A stretch of DNA of 64,000 nt from the NCBI RefSeq assembly GCF_011089875.1, contig NZ_JAANAS010000039.1, positions 62,001 through 126,000 on the forward strand. The letters are read 5' to 3'. Source of the stretch: Psychroflexus maritimus (GTDB lineage: Bacteria; Bacteroidota; Bacteroidia; Flavobacteriales; Flavobacteriaceae). Positions 1 through 9,080 of this stretch are shown here, in pieces (position 1 is the first letter of the stretch; each line of letters begins with the position of its first letter). Under the pieces are notes generated by a model that was not told where the DNA came from, ran no database searches, and saw only the letters and a list, made by a program, of their open reading frames with translations. The translations under genes and the position numbers were made by a program.

Positions 1-3000
1 TCGCCAAACATGGTAAATTTTCCGTTGGTGTTTACTTCAATAAGTAGGTTTCCCGTACCTCTTCCCTTTAAGCTACTTCCACTGCTTTTATCTACGACAA
101 TTTCAACCTCTGCATCTTCAGTAAGGTCTAGGTCAAAATTCATTTCAATTCCTTTTACATCATTAATTTGAAAACTTCTTCCTTCTTTTTGAGCTAACTT
201 ATCTTCAGCAGTTAAAAAATAAATGTAGTTAGCTTCACTTAAAAATTCGCTATCATCTAAAGGGATTTTGAACACCGTGTTTTCATTGGTACGTGCGTTT
301 ACGTTGATATTGAGTTCGTCGGTTGGCCCTGTAATTTCAGAGTTTCCTGTAATAAATGCTGTTCCGTAATACAAAGCTCCTTCTTTGTATTGAGTGTCTA
401 ACACTAATAAATTATCACCACTAATGTTTAAATCTAGTTCCCAGTCGTTAAAATAATTACTTTCAATAAAGCCATCTAATCTTCCTGTGGTCTTATACTT
501 AGTATCTTCTAGGTCAATGTCGGTAAAGATGAAATCGTTGTCTATAACATTCACAATTGGCTCATCAAGAAAGTTTAAATCTACATTTAAATAAGGCACA
601 TTTAGACCTGCGTTAGTTAGATGAACTTTACCATTAAAAACGGGTTGATTTAGTGCGCCATTAAGTTTTAAATTAGCTTTAGCTAAACCTCTAATATTGT
701 TAATTACATCGCCTCCAATAGGAGAGATAGGAGCCAAAGAAAGGTGATCTGATTTAATAGCGAGGTTGTATTCTTGACTTTCGTTTTTCGTAAAAATTTC
801 TCCTTTAGCAGACAGAATTTCTTTTTGATTGGGGTTTGTTAAATTAACTTCAACGTCAAAATTATCAAATTGGTCTTCGCCATTAGCTAACACACTTAAA
901 TCTCCATAAATATAATCATTCAATTCAAAATTTATAATGTTTGTCTTAGCTTCAGTGCTAATTAAGTTATCTTTTTGGTAATAATGAAGATTTCCAGAGA
1001 GTAATCCGTTTACTTTTAGTTTTTTGTTTTCAGGAAGGATTTTGTCGAGCTCAACTTCATGGAGGTCAATTTTTAAGTCTTTGTAATTTTCTTTTTTAAT
1101 AAGTCCATTTAATTGAATAGTAGCTTGTTTATGGCTAAGACTAATAGAATCAAACTTAAAATTTTGCAGTTTTCTATCTAGACTTAATTTGTTATTGTTG
1201 TTTTTTTCTTTATTAATTTCCCACTTGTTTTGCTCGTAAGTTATTTCAGAAGGATTAAAACCTACAATAACTTCCTCTTCATTGGTAGAGGTTTGATAAA
1301 GATTGATGTCAAATAAATCTTGATTTTGTTTACCTCCTTTAAATTGTGAACGGATAAAAAGGGTATCATTTTGTGTTTGATTGATTAGGCTAAAATCTTG
1401 AATTTTATACAAAGAAGTTTTTAATTCATCTATGCTTACAATGGTATTAACTAGTGGGTCTTGATTGTTTATTTGAAGATTGATTCCTTTTAATAAATTT
1501 CCATAGGCTTCAATTTCAGGCGAATTAAAGTTGATTCTAAAATAATTTTCATTAGCAACAATACTTCCGTCAATATTAGTACCGGCATCAAACCTAACTT
1601 CGGGAAATAGGGCTTCTACAATTTTATCGTAAATAGCTAATTCAAAGTCAACGTAAGCAAATTCTCTTTCTACCTGCTTTTGTTTAAAGTATAAATTTTC
1701 AATAGCTTCTCTAACCATACTTGGCAATTCGGTAAGTTGATAAATTCCATTAATTTCTCCTTGAATTATTTCTGGTGCATTAAGTCTAATTTTTCTTACA
1801 TCACCTTCAAAATTTGAGTCAATATAAAGGTCTTGAAAATCAAAATCACCTTGCGAATTGCTATACTTAAAATTATTAAACTTTAAGTTTCCAGTGGCGT
1901 TATTTATGCTATTTCCTTCAATATCCATTACTAAGTTTCCACTTAATTGGGCTATACTATCTTGCTTAAATAAGTTGGTTTTTACTAAATCGGCATAAGC
2001 AATTTGTGCTTCAAAATCATAGGTATTTCCTCTTTCACTAAGATCGGCTAGTCCTTTAAAATTAAATTTTAAATTTTCATCTTTTGATTTAATTTCTCCG
2101 TTAAAAATAGGGTCTTTTAAACTTCCTTTTACTTCAATATTTTCATAGGTATAGTTGCGATAAGTAAAGTTGTATAATTCGCCTTCTAAAAACGTGTTTA
2201 AATTATCTATTTGAAAACTTCTTCCATCAATCATTAAATCAAAAGAAGTTAAACCAAGTTGCTCATTAAGTAGAATTCGATTTAACTGAATGTCTTCAAA
2301 AATTAATTCACCTTTGTAAGTTACATTTTTTGGTTGATTAAGTTTTTTAAAGTTAAGTTTTAGGTAAGCCTTTCCTACGTCTGAAGAAACCTTTAAATCG
2401 GTAGTTAAATCGGCTTGGTCAACTTTGGCATAACCTTGAAAATTCATTGTTCCAAAACGATTAAGCTCGTCAGGTATGTAGTCGCCAATTAACCTAGGCA
2501 ACAAGTTGGCTAAATCTATAAAATCGGTGGTAAATTTTTCAAAATCACCATCTAAGATAAAATTTTTATCACGGTCTAACAGGTTTTGAACATTTAGTTG
2601 ATTAGTGCTTACCTTAGTTTTTGTTAGTCCTTTAAGTTGTAAATCATAGAGTTCAAAATCATTCAGGCTTCCTTCAAGCTTGGTTTTTAGTTCAATTTTT
2701 TGACCGTAGCCAAACTCATTATAGATTTTACTTAAGTCCATTGTCGAAATCTCCGAATTTTGAATAGTTGCTTTAAATTTAACTTGATTTGTAAAATCAG
2801 ATAAATCATTTTTAGCATAATTCATTTGGATATCAGCATTTAGTTTAGATACATCGGTTTGCAAATAGGTCTTATTCAAATCCATTTGCGTGGGTGTATA
2901 ATGGAAATTAGTTTTTAGATTTTCTAGAACAAAGCCATCTGCTGTGACCCCTGTTAAGTTTAAAACTTGAAGGGAAACATCACTTCCTAACACATTTAAA

Positions 3001-3554
3001 TCCTTTAGATTAAAGTTAAGCTGATTCACTTCAACTAAATCTACTTGCTCTTTTCTGAAGTCTTTAACTACTAAGCGACTATCGGTGGCCAGGAGATAAT
3101 CTAGGCCAAGTTTGAAAACTTTCTTTTTTTTGAGTGAATCCTTTTTCTTTATTCCAATTTGTCTAATAAATTGGTCTAAATTATTTAAATTTTCACCTTT
3201 ATAATGGGTTAATTTAAAAGTTAAATTTTGAAACCGACCACCACTTAAATTAAAATCGTTTTCAAAAATACTTTTAACATTAAGCAGCGAGGTTTGAAAT
3301 TGCTCAAAATTAATAAGAGTATCCTGCTGGTGATCTTCTACATATACATTTTTTAGCTGAAGCTTGCCATCTAAGCCTAATTTTAATTTTTCAATTTGTA
3401 TTTGTGTGCCGTAATCTCGATTAACTTTTAATGTAAGTTCTTGTGCAACAAATGTTTGAACGGCAGGTATGGTAAAAACAATAAACAATAAGAACACCAA
3501 GAGGAATAATCCTGCAATAATTCTTAATAAAATATCGACAATTTTTTTTAGCAT
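1..3554 (-). CDS. TamB-like translocation/assembly module protein (DUF490), C-terminus outside window
   Basis: This is one open minus-strand frame of about 1184 codons that runs off the left edge. The start ATG is at 3554, followed by a single hydrophobic anchor (roughly residues 5-32). The rest is long, repetitive, beta-rich sequence full of Asn, Asp, Phe and Leu, typical of the AsmA/TamB class that bridges inner and outer membranes and moves lipid or outer-membrane proteins. The last residues visible at the left edge (TNGKFTMFG) resemble the TamB C-terminal domain, so perhaps a few hundred residues are missing. A good promoter lies just upstream. The family assignment rests on architecture and the C-terminal motif. 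Substrate and partner cannot be read from the sequence. Confidence 0.85.
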   Translation of the reverse strand, partial: MLKKIVDILLRIIAGLFLLVFLLFIVFTIPAVQTFVAQELTLKVNRDYGTQIQIEKLKLGLDGKLQLKNVYVEDHQQDTLINFEQFQTSLLNVKSIFENDFNLSGGRFQNLTFKLTHYKGENLNNLDQFIRQIGIKKKDSLKKKKVFKLGLDYLLATDSRLVVKDFRKEQVDLVEVNQLNFNLKDLNVLGSDVSLQVLNLTGVTADGFVLENLKTNFHYTPTQMDLNKTYLQTDVSKLNADIQMNYAKNDLSDFTNQVKFKATIQNSEISTMDLSKIYNEFGYGQKIELKTKLEGSLNDFELYDLQLKGLTKTKVSTNQLNVQNLLDRDKNFILDGDFEKFTTDFIDLANLLPRLIGDYIPDELNRFGTMNFQGYAKVDQADLTTDLKVSSDVGKAYLKLNFKKLNQPKNVTYKGELIFEDIQLNRILLNEQLGLTSFDLMIDGRSFQIDNLNTFLEGELYNFTYRNYTYENIEVKGSLKDPIFNGEIKSKDENLKFNFKGLADLSERGNTYDFEAQIAYADLVKTNLFKQDSIAQLSGNLVMDIEGNSINNATGNLKFNNFKYSNSQGDFDFQDLYIDSNFEGDVRKIRLNAPEIIQGEINGIYQLTELPSMVREAIENLYFKQKQVEREFAYVDFELAIYDKIVEALFPEVRFDAGTNIDGSIVANENYFRINFNSPEIEAYGNLLKGINLQINNQDPLVNTIVSIDELKTSLYKIQDFSLINQTQNDTLFIRSQFKGGKQNQDLFDINLYQTSTNEEEVIVGFNPSEITYEQNKWEINKEKNNNNKLSLDRKLQNFKFDSISLSHKQATIQLNGLIKKENYKDLKIDLHEVELDKILPENKKLKVNGLLSGNLHYYQKDNLISTEAKTNIINFELNDYIYGDLSVLANGEDQFDNFDVEVNLTNPNQKEILSAKGEIFTKNESQEYNLAIKSDHLSLAPISPIGGDVINNIRGLAKANLKLNGALNQPVFNGKVHLTNAGLNVPYLNVDLNFLDEPIVNVIDNDFIFTDIDLEDTKYKTTGRLDGFIESNYFNDWELDLNISGDNLLVLDTQYKEGALYYGTAFITGNSEITGPTDELNINVNARTNENTVFKIPLDDSEFLSEANYIYFLTAEDKLAQKEGRSFQINDVKGIEMNFDLDLTEDAEVEIVVDKSSGSSLKGRGTGNLLIEVNTNGKFTMFG

Positions 3555-3570
3555 ACTTAATCTAGTTAAG

Positions 3571-3602
3571 CAAAAATACAGTTTTCACCTGAATAACTTC
3601 AA
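3571..3602 (-). promoter_or_regulatory. Bacteroidota-type promoter for the TamB-like gene
   Basis: On the minus strand a TTG (3602-3600) is followed after 21 nt by TATTTTTG (3578-3571), matching the Bacteroidota consensus TTG-N17-23-TAnnTTTG. The start codon is at 3554, so the leader would be very short. Confidence 0.6.
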
Positions 3603-3693
3603 TGAATTTTGTAATTGCTTGGTATTGATTTCAAGTTTATACCAAATTTTCTATAATTTTCCTCAGCTTATTAATCTCCCTGTATTTCTTTTG

Positions 3694-3701
3694 TATATTT
3701 G
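3694..3701 (+). promoter_or_regulatory. Possible -7 promoter element for the downstream secreted protein
   Basis: TATATTTG matches the Bacteroidota -7 box TAnnTTTG and lies 83 nt before the ATG at 3785. No convincing -33 TTG is seen at the right distance, so this is tentative. Confidence 0.35.
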
Positions 3702-3784
3702 AATTTAGTCTAAGTTGCTTTAATTACACAATCGTTGAATTATTTGGAGGTGATGAAGCATTTAAATCTTTAAAGAAAAAACCT

Positions 3785-5047
3785 ATGTTTAAAAAGCTTC
3801 TTTTTTTATTATTAACTTTATTTATTGGACTTCAATCTTGGGCAAATTTTATATTAATTCCTATGGATTATGATACCCAAAAAGATCATCTTAAAGCATA
3901 CGGAATTACCTATTGGAGTTTAGAACGCGATACAAAAGTACAATGGCTTTTAAATTATAGAGGGGGCAGTTTTTTGATTCCAGCTTCAGAAAAACTAGAA
4001 CGCGAATGCAAAATTAGAGGTGTTTCTTTTGAAAAAATTTCTACTAATGAAGCTACTTCTATACTAGAAAGCATTCAGAGTCCGTCTCAAAACCAAGAAG
4101 CGGTTGTGCTTGAAAAGGCACCTAAAATTGCAGTATATACACCGCAGGGAAATGAACCCTGGGATGATGCAGTAACTTTAGTGCTTACTTATGCTGAAAT
4201 TCCTTATGAAACAATATACGACGAAGAAGTGTTGAACAATGAGCTTACTTTATACGATTGGGTTCACCTTCATCATGAAGATTTTACAGGACAATACGGT
4301 AAGTTTTACAGGGCTTATCGATCGGCCAAATGGTATATTGAAGAAAAAAAGAAAGCAGAAGATCGTGCTAGAAACTTAGGTTACGATAAAGTTTCTGAAG
4401 CTAAATTAGCCGTAGCTATAAAAGTAAGAGATTATGTAATTGGCGGAGGTTTTATGTTTGCCATGTGTAGTGCAACCGATTCATTTGATATTGCTTTAGC
4501 AGCTAAGGATGTTGATATTTGTGAACCTATGTTTGATGGTGACCAAACTACTCCTGGCTATTTAAATAAATTAGATTTTACTCAAAATATGGCTTTTAAA
4601 GATTTCACTTTAGAAAAAGACCCCATGGTTTATGAGTATTCTTCTATTGATATGACCAACAACAGGAAAGTTCCAAAAGATAAGGATTACTTTACGCTGA
4701 AGGAGTTTTCTGCTAAATGGGATCCTATTCCTAGTATGTTGAATCAAAACCATACCGCCATAGTTAAAGGTTTTATGGGGCAAACTACAGCTTTTAATCC
4801 TAGTCAAATTAAATCGAATGTACTTATTTTAGGCAAAACAAAAATTAATGGAGAAGCAAAATACATCCATGGAATAAAAGGCAAAGGTTTTTTTACATTT
4901 TACGGCGGTCATGATCCTGAAGATTACCAACACCGCGTAGGAGACCCACCAACCGAATTAGAATTACATCCCAACTCTCCAGGTTATCGATTAATATTGA
5001 ATAATATTTTGTTCCCTGCAGCCGAAAAAGAAAAGCAAAAAACCTAA
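3785..5047 (+). CDS. Secreted conserved protein, often misnamed asparagine synthetase B
   Basis: The protein has 420 residues with an N-terminal signal peptide (about 1-20, ending SWA-N). I recognise the family from flavobacterial genomes, where it carries the database label asparagine synthetase B. Nothing supports that label here: there is no N-terminal Cys glutaminase and no ATP-pyrophosphatase loop. A Gly-rich turn leading to Cys228 (GGGFMFAMC) resembles the nucleophile elbow of class-I amidotransferase-like or ThuA-like folds, and a Gly-Gly-His (YGGHDPEDYQHR) near the C-terminus could supply a histidine. It stands alone between the TamB-like gene and pyrD. The function is unknown; a periplasmic hydrolase-like role is inference only. 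Confidence 0.8.
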   Translation: MFKKLLFLLLTLFIGLQSWANFILIPMDYDTQKDHLKAYGITYWSLERDTKVQWLLNYRGGSFLIPASEKLERECKIRGVSFEKISTNEATSILESIQSPSQNQEAVVLEKAPKIAVYTPQGNEPWDDAVTLVLTYAEIPYETIYDEEVLNNELTLYDWVHLHHEDFTGQYGKFYRAYRSAKWYIEEKKKAEDRARNLGYDKVSEAKLAVAIKVRDYVIGGGFMFAMCSATDSFDIALAAKDVDICEPMFDGDQTTPGYLNKLDFTQNMAFKDFTLEKDPMVYEYSSIDMTNNRKVPKDKDYFTLKEFSAKWDPIPSMLNQNHTAIVKGFMGQTTAFNPSQIKSNVLILGKTKINGEAKYIHGIKGKGFFTFYGGHDPEDYQHRVGDPPTELELHPNSPGYRLILNNILFPAAEKEKQKT

Positions 5048-5105
5048 GCAGAATAGATTACCTATTTTTTTATGTTTTTTACAAGGCATAATTGATTTGA
5101 TGTAG

Positions 5106-5113
5106 TATTTTTG
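5106..5113 (+). promoter_or_regulatory. Possible -7 promoter element for pyrD
   Basis: TATTTTTG fits TAnnTTTG and sits 16 nt before the pyrD start codon. The -33 element is not recognisable. Confidence 0.35.
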
Positions 5114-5129
5114 CAGAAATTTATAAAGG

Positions 5130-6152
5130 ATGTATAAGCAAGTAATTAGACCTATTTTATTCAAATTTGACCCTGAATTTGTTCATCATTTTACCTTCTC
5201 CTTTTTGAAATTTGCTTGTAAAATACCCTTTGTAAAATCTTACTTAAGAAAAAAGTATAAAGCAGACGACAATCGTTTATTTCAACAAGTATTTGGACTT
5301 CAATTTAAAAACCCTGTAGGTTTGGCTGCTGGTTTTGATAAAGATGCTAAACTTTATAAAGAATTAGATCATTTAGGTTTTGGATTTATTGAAATTGGAA
5401 CCGTTACTCCTGTAGCCCAAGACGGAAACCCTAAAAAGCGTTTGTTTAGATTAAAAAAAGATCAAGCCATAATTAATAGAATGGGCTTTAATAATGAGGG
5501 AGTAAAAGCTACGGTAAATCGACTTAAATCTAATCCTGGTGTTTTAATTGGTGGTAATATTGGAAAAAATAAAAATACACCTAATGAGAACGCTGAAAAT
5601 GACTATGAGATTTGCTTTAACGAATTACATCCTTATGTAGATTATTTTGTAGTTAATGTGAGTTCACCAAATACTCCAAACTTAAGAGCATTACAAGACA
5701 AAAAGCCACTAACTAAGTTGCTTTTGCATCTTAAAAAATTAAACAACACTAAGGCTATTCAGCGTCCTATACTTTTAAAAATAGCCCCAGATTTAACCGA
5801 AGAACAATTATTGGATATTATAGAAATTGTAGAAACTACAAAAACAGATGGTTTGATTGCCACCAACACAAGCATTTCTCGCAATGGTCTTCAGTCAGAA
5901 AGTAAAAGAGAAACAGGAGGTTTAAGCGGAAAACCTTTATTTAATAAATCAACCGAAGTAATTCGTTTTATAAAAGCTAATTCTAGTACTTTTATCCCAA
6001 TAATTGGGGTAGGCGGGATTCACTCTGCGCAAGATGCTATAGATAAGCTAGAAGCAGGCGCATCTTTAGTTCAGCTTTATACGGGGTTTGTCTATGAAGG
6101 GCCAAACTTAATCCAAGAAATTAATCAAGCCATTAGAACTAAACTTCAGTAG
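5130..6152 (+). CDS. pyrD: Dihydroorotate dehydrogenase (quinone), class 2
   Basis: This enzyme oxidises dihydroorotate to orotate in de novo pyrimidine synthesis and passes electrons to membrane quinone. The 340-residue length and N-terminal helical extension (residues 1-40) mark the class-2, membrane-associated form. Visible motifs are the substrate/FMN segment [16 protein letters not shown] (about 66-81), the active-site loop [11 protein letters not shown] (about 175-185, with Ser as catalytic base) and the phosphate-binding GVGGI near residue 290. The ATG is preceded by a weak AAAGG. It is a single gene, convergent with the DUF2911 gene. The dihydroorotase-like gene elsewhere in this window (56.7-57.9 kb) is not linked to it. 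Confidence 0.96.
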   Translation: MYKQVIRPILFKFDPEFVHHFTFSFLKFACKIPFVKSYLRKKYKADDNRLFQQVFGLQFKNPVGLAAGFDKDAKLYKELDHLGFGFIEIGTVTPVAQDGNPKKRLFRLKKDQAIINRMGFNNEGVKATVNRLKSNPGVLIGGNIGKNKNTPNENAENDYEICFNELHPYVDYFVVNVSSPNTPNLRALQDKKPLTKLLLHLKKLNNTKAIQRPILLKIAPDLTEEQLLDIIEIVETTKTDGLIATNTSISRNGLQSESKRETGGLSGKPLFNKSTEVIRFIKANSSTFIPIIGVGGIHSAQDAIDKLEAGASLVQLYTGFVYEGPNLIQEINQAIRTKLQ

Positions 6153-6199
6153 AATTGAAATTTAGTCTAAACCTATAAAGTACAATTGAACCTATCTAG

Positions 6200-6790
6200 T
6201 TAGTATTCTTCATACTTTTTATTTTTGATGATTTCTGAAGTTTCATCATTTTCATCTTCAAGTGGTAGAATAGGTATCTGAATAAACCGATCATCCCAAC
6301 CCATCAACAAATTAAAACTGCCGTTGTTGGTTCTTATACTTATACTAAACTGTTCAACAGTCACTGCTGTAAGCATTGATTTTACTTTTGTTCTAAGCAC
6401 ATCTTGATCAGAAGAATAATTGGTTAGCCCCCAGGATTGTTTAACTTCATTAATAATAATGGTCCATTCTTTTTCATGAGGAATAGTAAATAAAGTATAA
6501 GTTCCTTTTTCAACTTTTTCACCATTAAATAAAACATCCTTATAAAATCTAATTTCAGTAGCTTCGTTCGCACCTGTTCTCCAGATAGTATCTAATGCAA
6601 CCAACTTGCCGAAAATTTTTCTGTTTCGTTTGTAAGGCCTACTATAGATTATTCGCATTAAACTTGAATTATCTTTAGCTCTTGCCATTACTGCATCCAT
6701 AGGGCTTTTGTCAAGATCACTAAAATCTTGACTAGTACCTATTGAAGCTACAAAAAGAAAAATGATGAGAAGTAAAAATCGATAATTCAT
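6200..6790 (-). CDS. DUF2911 family exported protein
   Basis: The protein has 196 residues with a signal peptide (about 1-20, hydrophobic core LLLIIFLFVASIG). The mature part matches the DUF2911 family of Bacteroidota: the SPMDAVMARAKD-like entry, a YSRPYKRNR segment, the WRTGANEATEI motif, and GTYTLFTIP followed by a Trp-rich strand and a MGWDD motif. The family is periplasmic or secreted and of unknown function. The last 30 residues are acidic and low in complexity. It stands alone, convergent with pyrD and divergent from gyrB. Confidence 0.85.
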   Translation of the reverse strand: MNYRFLLLIIFLFVASIGTSQDFSDLDKSPMDAVMARAKDNSSLMRIIYSRPYKRNRKIFGKLVALDTIWRTGANEATEIRFYKDVLFNGEKVEKGTYTLFTIPHEKEWTIIINEVKQSWGLTNYSSDQDVLRTKVKSMLTAVTVEQFSISIRTNNGSFNLLMGWDDRFIQIPILPLEDENDETSEIIKNKKYEEY

Positions 6791-6905
6791 ACGAGCTTCT
6801 TTTTTTAAATGTATTTTATTAATAAACGATATTTAAAATGGAAAGTTGCAAATGACGTAAAACTTTTTGAATTTCAATGATTATTGAGTAGCCAAAAATG
6901 CAATT

Positions 6906-6935
6906 CATTAATGTTAATAACTTGACCCATTAATG
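6906..6935. promoter_or_regulatory. Paired palindromes upstream of gyrB (possible operator)
   Basis: The perfect 8-bp palindrome CATTAATG occurs twice, at 6906-6913 and 6928-6935, with centres 22 bp apart (about two helical turns) and upstream of the likely gyrB -7 box. The arrangement suits binding of a dimeric regulator to one face of the helix, but there is no direct evidence of function. Confidence 0.3.
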
Positions 6936-6969
6936 CCCTTGAAATATTAGGCTATTTCAATACTTTCCT

Positions 6970-6977
6970 TATATTTG
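6970..6977 (+). promoter_or_regulatory. Possible -7 promoter element for gyrB
   Basis: TATATTTG matches the TAnnTTTG -7 consensus, 28 nt before the ATG at 7006. The in-frame TTG at 6982 would lie only about 4 nt past this box, which supports starting translation at 7006. A -33 TTG at optimal distance is not seen. Confidence 0.45.
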
Positions 6978-7005
6978 TGAGTTGTTAAAATTAATCGTAA
7001 ATTAT

Positions 7006-8949
7006 ATGAGTGAAGAGATTAATAAGCCCAAAGATTATTCGGCAGATAGTATTCAAGCCCTTGAAGGAATGGAGCATGTGCGTATGCGCCCGTCAATGTA
7101 TATTGGAGATGTAGGAGTGAGAGGTTTACACCACTTGGTTTATGAAGTAGTAGATAACTCTATTGATGAAGCCATGGCTGGTCATTGTGACCGCATCCAA
7201 GTAAGAATCAATGAAGATGGTTCGCTTCGGGTAGAAGATAATGGTAGAGGTATTCCGGTAGATTTACATAAAAAAGAAGGGGTTTCTGCATTGCAGGTTG
7301 TAATGACAAAAATAGGTGCAGGCGGTAAATTTGATAAAGATTCTTATAAGGTTTCTGGAGGTTTGCACGGAGTAGGTGTTTCAGTTGTAAACGCACTCTC
7401 TACTCATTTACATGCTTATGTTTACAAAAAGGGTAAAATTTGGGAGCAAGAATATGAAAGAGGTAAAGCCTTGTACCCAGTTAAACCAACTGGAGATACC
7501 GAACTAAACGGAACGGTTATCGAGTTTACACCAGACACTGAAATATTTCAAGAAACAATAAGGTTCAATTATGAAACCTTAGCCAATAGAATGCGTGAAC
7601 TAGCCTTCTTAAATAAAGGAATTAGAATAACCATTGAAGACCGAAGAGAAAAAGATGAAGAAGGTAATTTTCGGTTTGAAGAGTTTCACTCTGAAGAAGG
7701 ATTAAAGGAGTTTATCCGATTTATGGATACCAATCGTGAACCAATTATTGGTAATGTTATAGCCATGGAAGGCGAAAAAAATGATATTCCTGTAGAAGTA
7801 GCCATGATCTATAACAATTCTTACGCAGAAAATTTACATTCCTATGTAAACAATATTAATACTCACGAAGGAGGAACACATTTGTCGGGCTTTAGAAGGG
7901 GATTAACTTCAACCCTAAAAAAATATGCCGATGCTTCTGGCTTATTAGATAAATTAAAATTTGAAATTACTGGAGACGATTTTAGAGAAGGACTCACTGC
8001 CATAGTTTCTGTAAAAGTGCAGCATCCTCAATTTGAAGGACAAACAAAAACTAAGTTGGGAAATAGAGAAGTTACTTCAGCTGTTTCTCAGGCCGTTTCT
8101 GAAATGCTTGAAATTTACTTAGAAGAAAATCCTAACGACGCCAAAACCATAGTCCAAAAAGTAATTTTAGCAGCCCAAGCTAGACATGCTGCTAAGAAAG
8201 CTAGAGATATGGTTCAACGAAAAACGGTTATGAGTGGAGGTGGACTTCCTGGAAAGCTTTCAGATTGTTCTGACCAAGATCCAGAAAATTGTGAAGTTTT
8301 TCTTGTTGAGGGTGATTCTGCAGGGGGAACAGCTAAACAAGGTAGAGACCGAAATTTCCAAGCTATTTTACCTCTACGAGGTAAAATATTAAATGTAGAA
8401 AAGGCAATGTCTCATCGTGTTTTTGAAAATGAAGAAATTAGAAATATTTATACCGCTTTAGGTGTAACCATAGGAACTGAAGAAGATTCAAAAGCCTTAA
8501 ATCTCTCTAAATTAAGGTACCATAAAGTTGTGATCATGTGTGATGCCGATGTTGATGGAAGTCACATTGCTACTTTAATCCTTACTTTCTTCTTTAGATA
8601 CATGAAAGAATTAATTGAAGCGGGGCATATTTACATTGCTACTCCACCACTTTATTTAATAAAGAAGGGAAGCAAAAAACGCTATGCTTGGTCTGAGAAA
8701 GAACGTAATGAAATTGTAAACGAATACAAAACAAGTGTAAGTGTTCAACGTTATAAGGGGCTTGGAGAAATGAATGCTGAGCAGCTTTGGGATACTACAA
8801 TGAATCCGAATAATCGAATTTTACGAAAAGTAACTATTGATAACTTAGGCGAAGCAGATCGAATATTTTCTATGCTGATGGGAGACGAAGTTCCTCCTCG
8901 AAGAGAGTTTATAGAAAAGAATGCTGTATATGCTAATATTGATGCTTAA
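7006..8949 (+). CDS. gyrB: DNA gyrase subunit B
   Basis: This is the ATPase subunit of type II topoisomerase, which works with GyrA to introduce negative supercoils. It has 647 residues from the ATG at 7006; an in-frame TTG at 6982 would add eight residues but overlaps the promoter region. The GHKL ATPase domain is intact (DNSIDEAMAG, EDNGRGIP, GGLHGVG), followed by the transducer domain and then the Toprim domain with EGDSAGGTAKQGRDR, PLRGKILNVEKA and the DADVDGSHI metal site. The end (RREFIEKNAVYANIDA) is the normal GyrB terminus with no insert. It is monocistronic, with a strong terminator immediately downstream. Confidence 0.98.
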   Translation: MSEEINKPKDYSADSIQALEGMEHVRMRPSMYIGDVGVRGLHHLVYEVVDNSIDEAMAGHCDRIQVRINEDGSLRVEDNGRGIPVDLHKKEGVSALQVVMTKIGAGGKFDKDSYKVSGGLHGVGVSVVNALSTHLHAYVYKKGKIWEQEYERGKALYPVKPTGDTELNGTVIEFTPDTEIFQETIRFNYETLANRMRELAFLNKGIRITIEDRREKDEEGNFRFEEFHSEEGLKEFIRFMDTNREPIIGNVIAMEGEKNDIPVEVAMIYNNSYAENLHSYVNNINTHEGGTHLSGFRRGLTSTLKKYADASGLLDKLKFEITGDDFREGLTAIVSVKVQHPQFEGQTKTKLGNREVTSAVSQAVSEMLEIYLEENPNDAKTIVQKVILAAQARHAAKKARDMVQRKTVMSGGGLPGKLSDCSDQDPENCEVFLVEGDSAGGTAKQGRDRNFQAILPLRGKILNVEKAMSHRVFENEEIRNIYTALGVTIGTEEDSKALNLSKLRYHKVVIMCDADVDGSHIATLILTFFFRYMKELIEAGHIYIATPPLYLIKKGSKKRYAWSEKERNEIVNEYKTSVSVQRYKGLGEMNAEQLWDTTMNPNNRILRKVTIDNLGEADRIFSMLMGDEVPPRREFIEKNAVYANIDA

Positions 8950-8974
8950 TTTTTTTTAATTGTATAAATGGAAC

Positions 8975-9005
8975 AAAGTCCTTCACGAGTTGAAGGACTT
9001 TTTTT
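8975..9005 (+). terminator. Rho-independent terminator of gyrB
   Basis: A hairpin with 10-11-bp arms (AAGTCCTTCA and TGAAGGACTT) and a CGAG-type loop is followed by a run of T. It begins 26 nt after the gyrB stop. Confidence 0.9.
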
Positions 9006-9080
9006 ATAAATAATTTTTATATTAGTTTTAAAAAAAGTAATTTTATAGCTCAAATTGTTGATAATTATATATATAAAACC

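Noticed and set aside
3469-3702. 77-codon plus-strand ORF overlapping the TamB-like start
   Set aside because: It spans the opposite-strand start codon, the TamB promoter and the spacer, with AT-driven composition (Asn, Phe, Ile and Leu).
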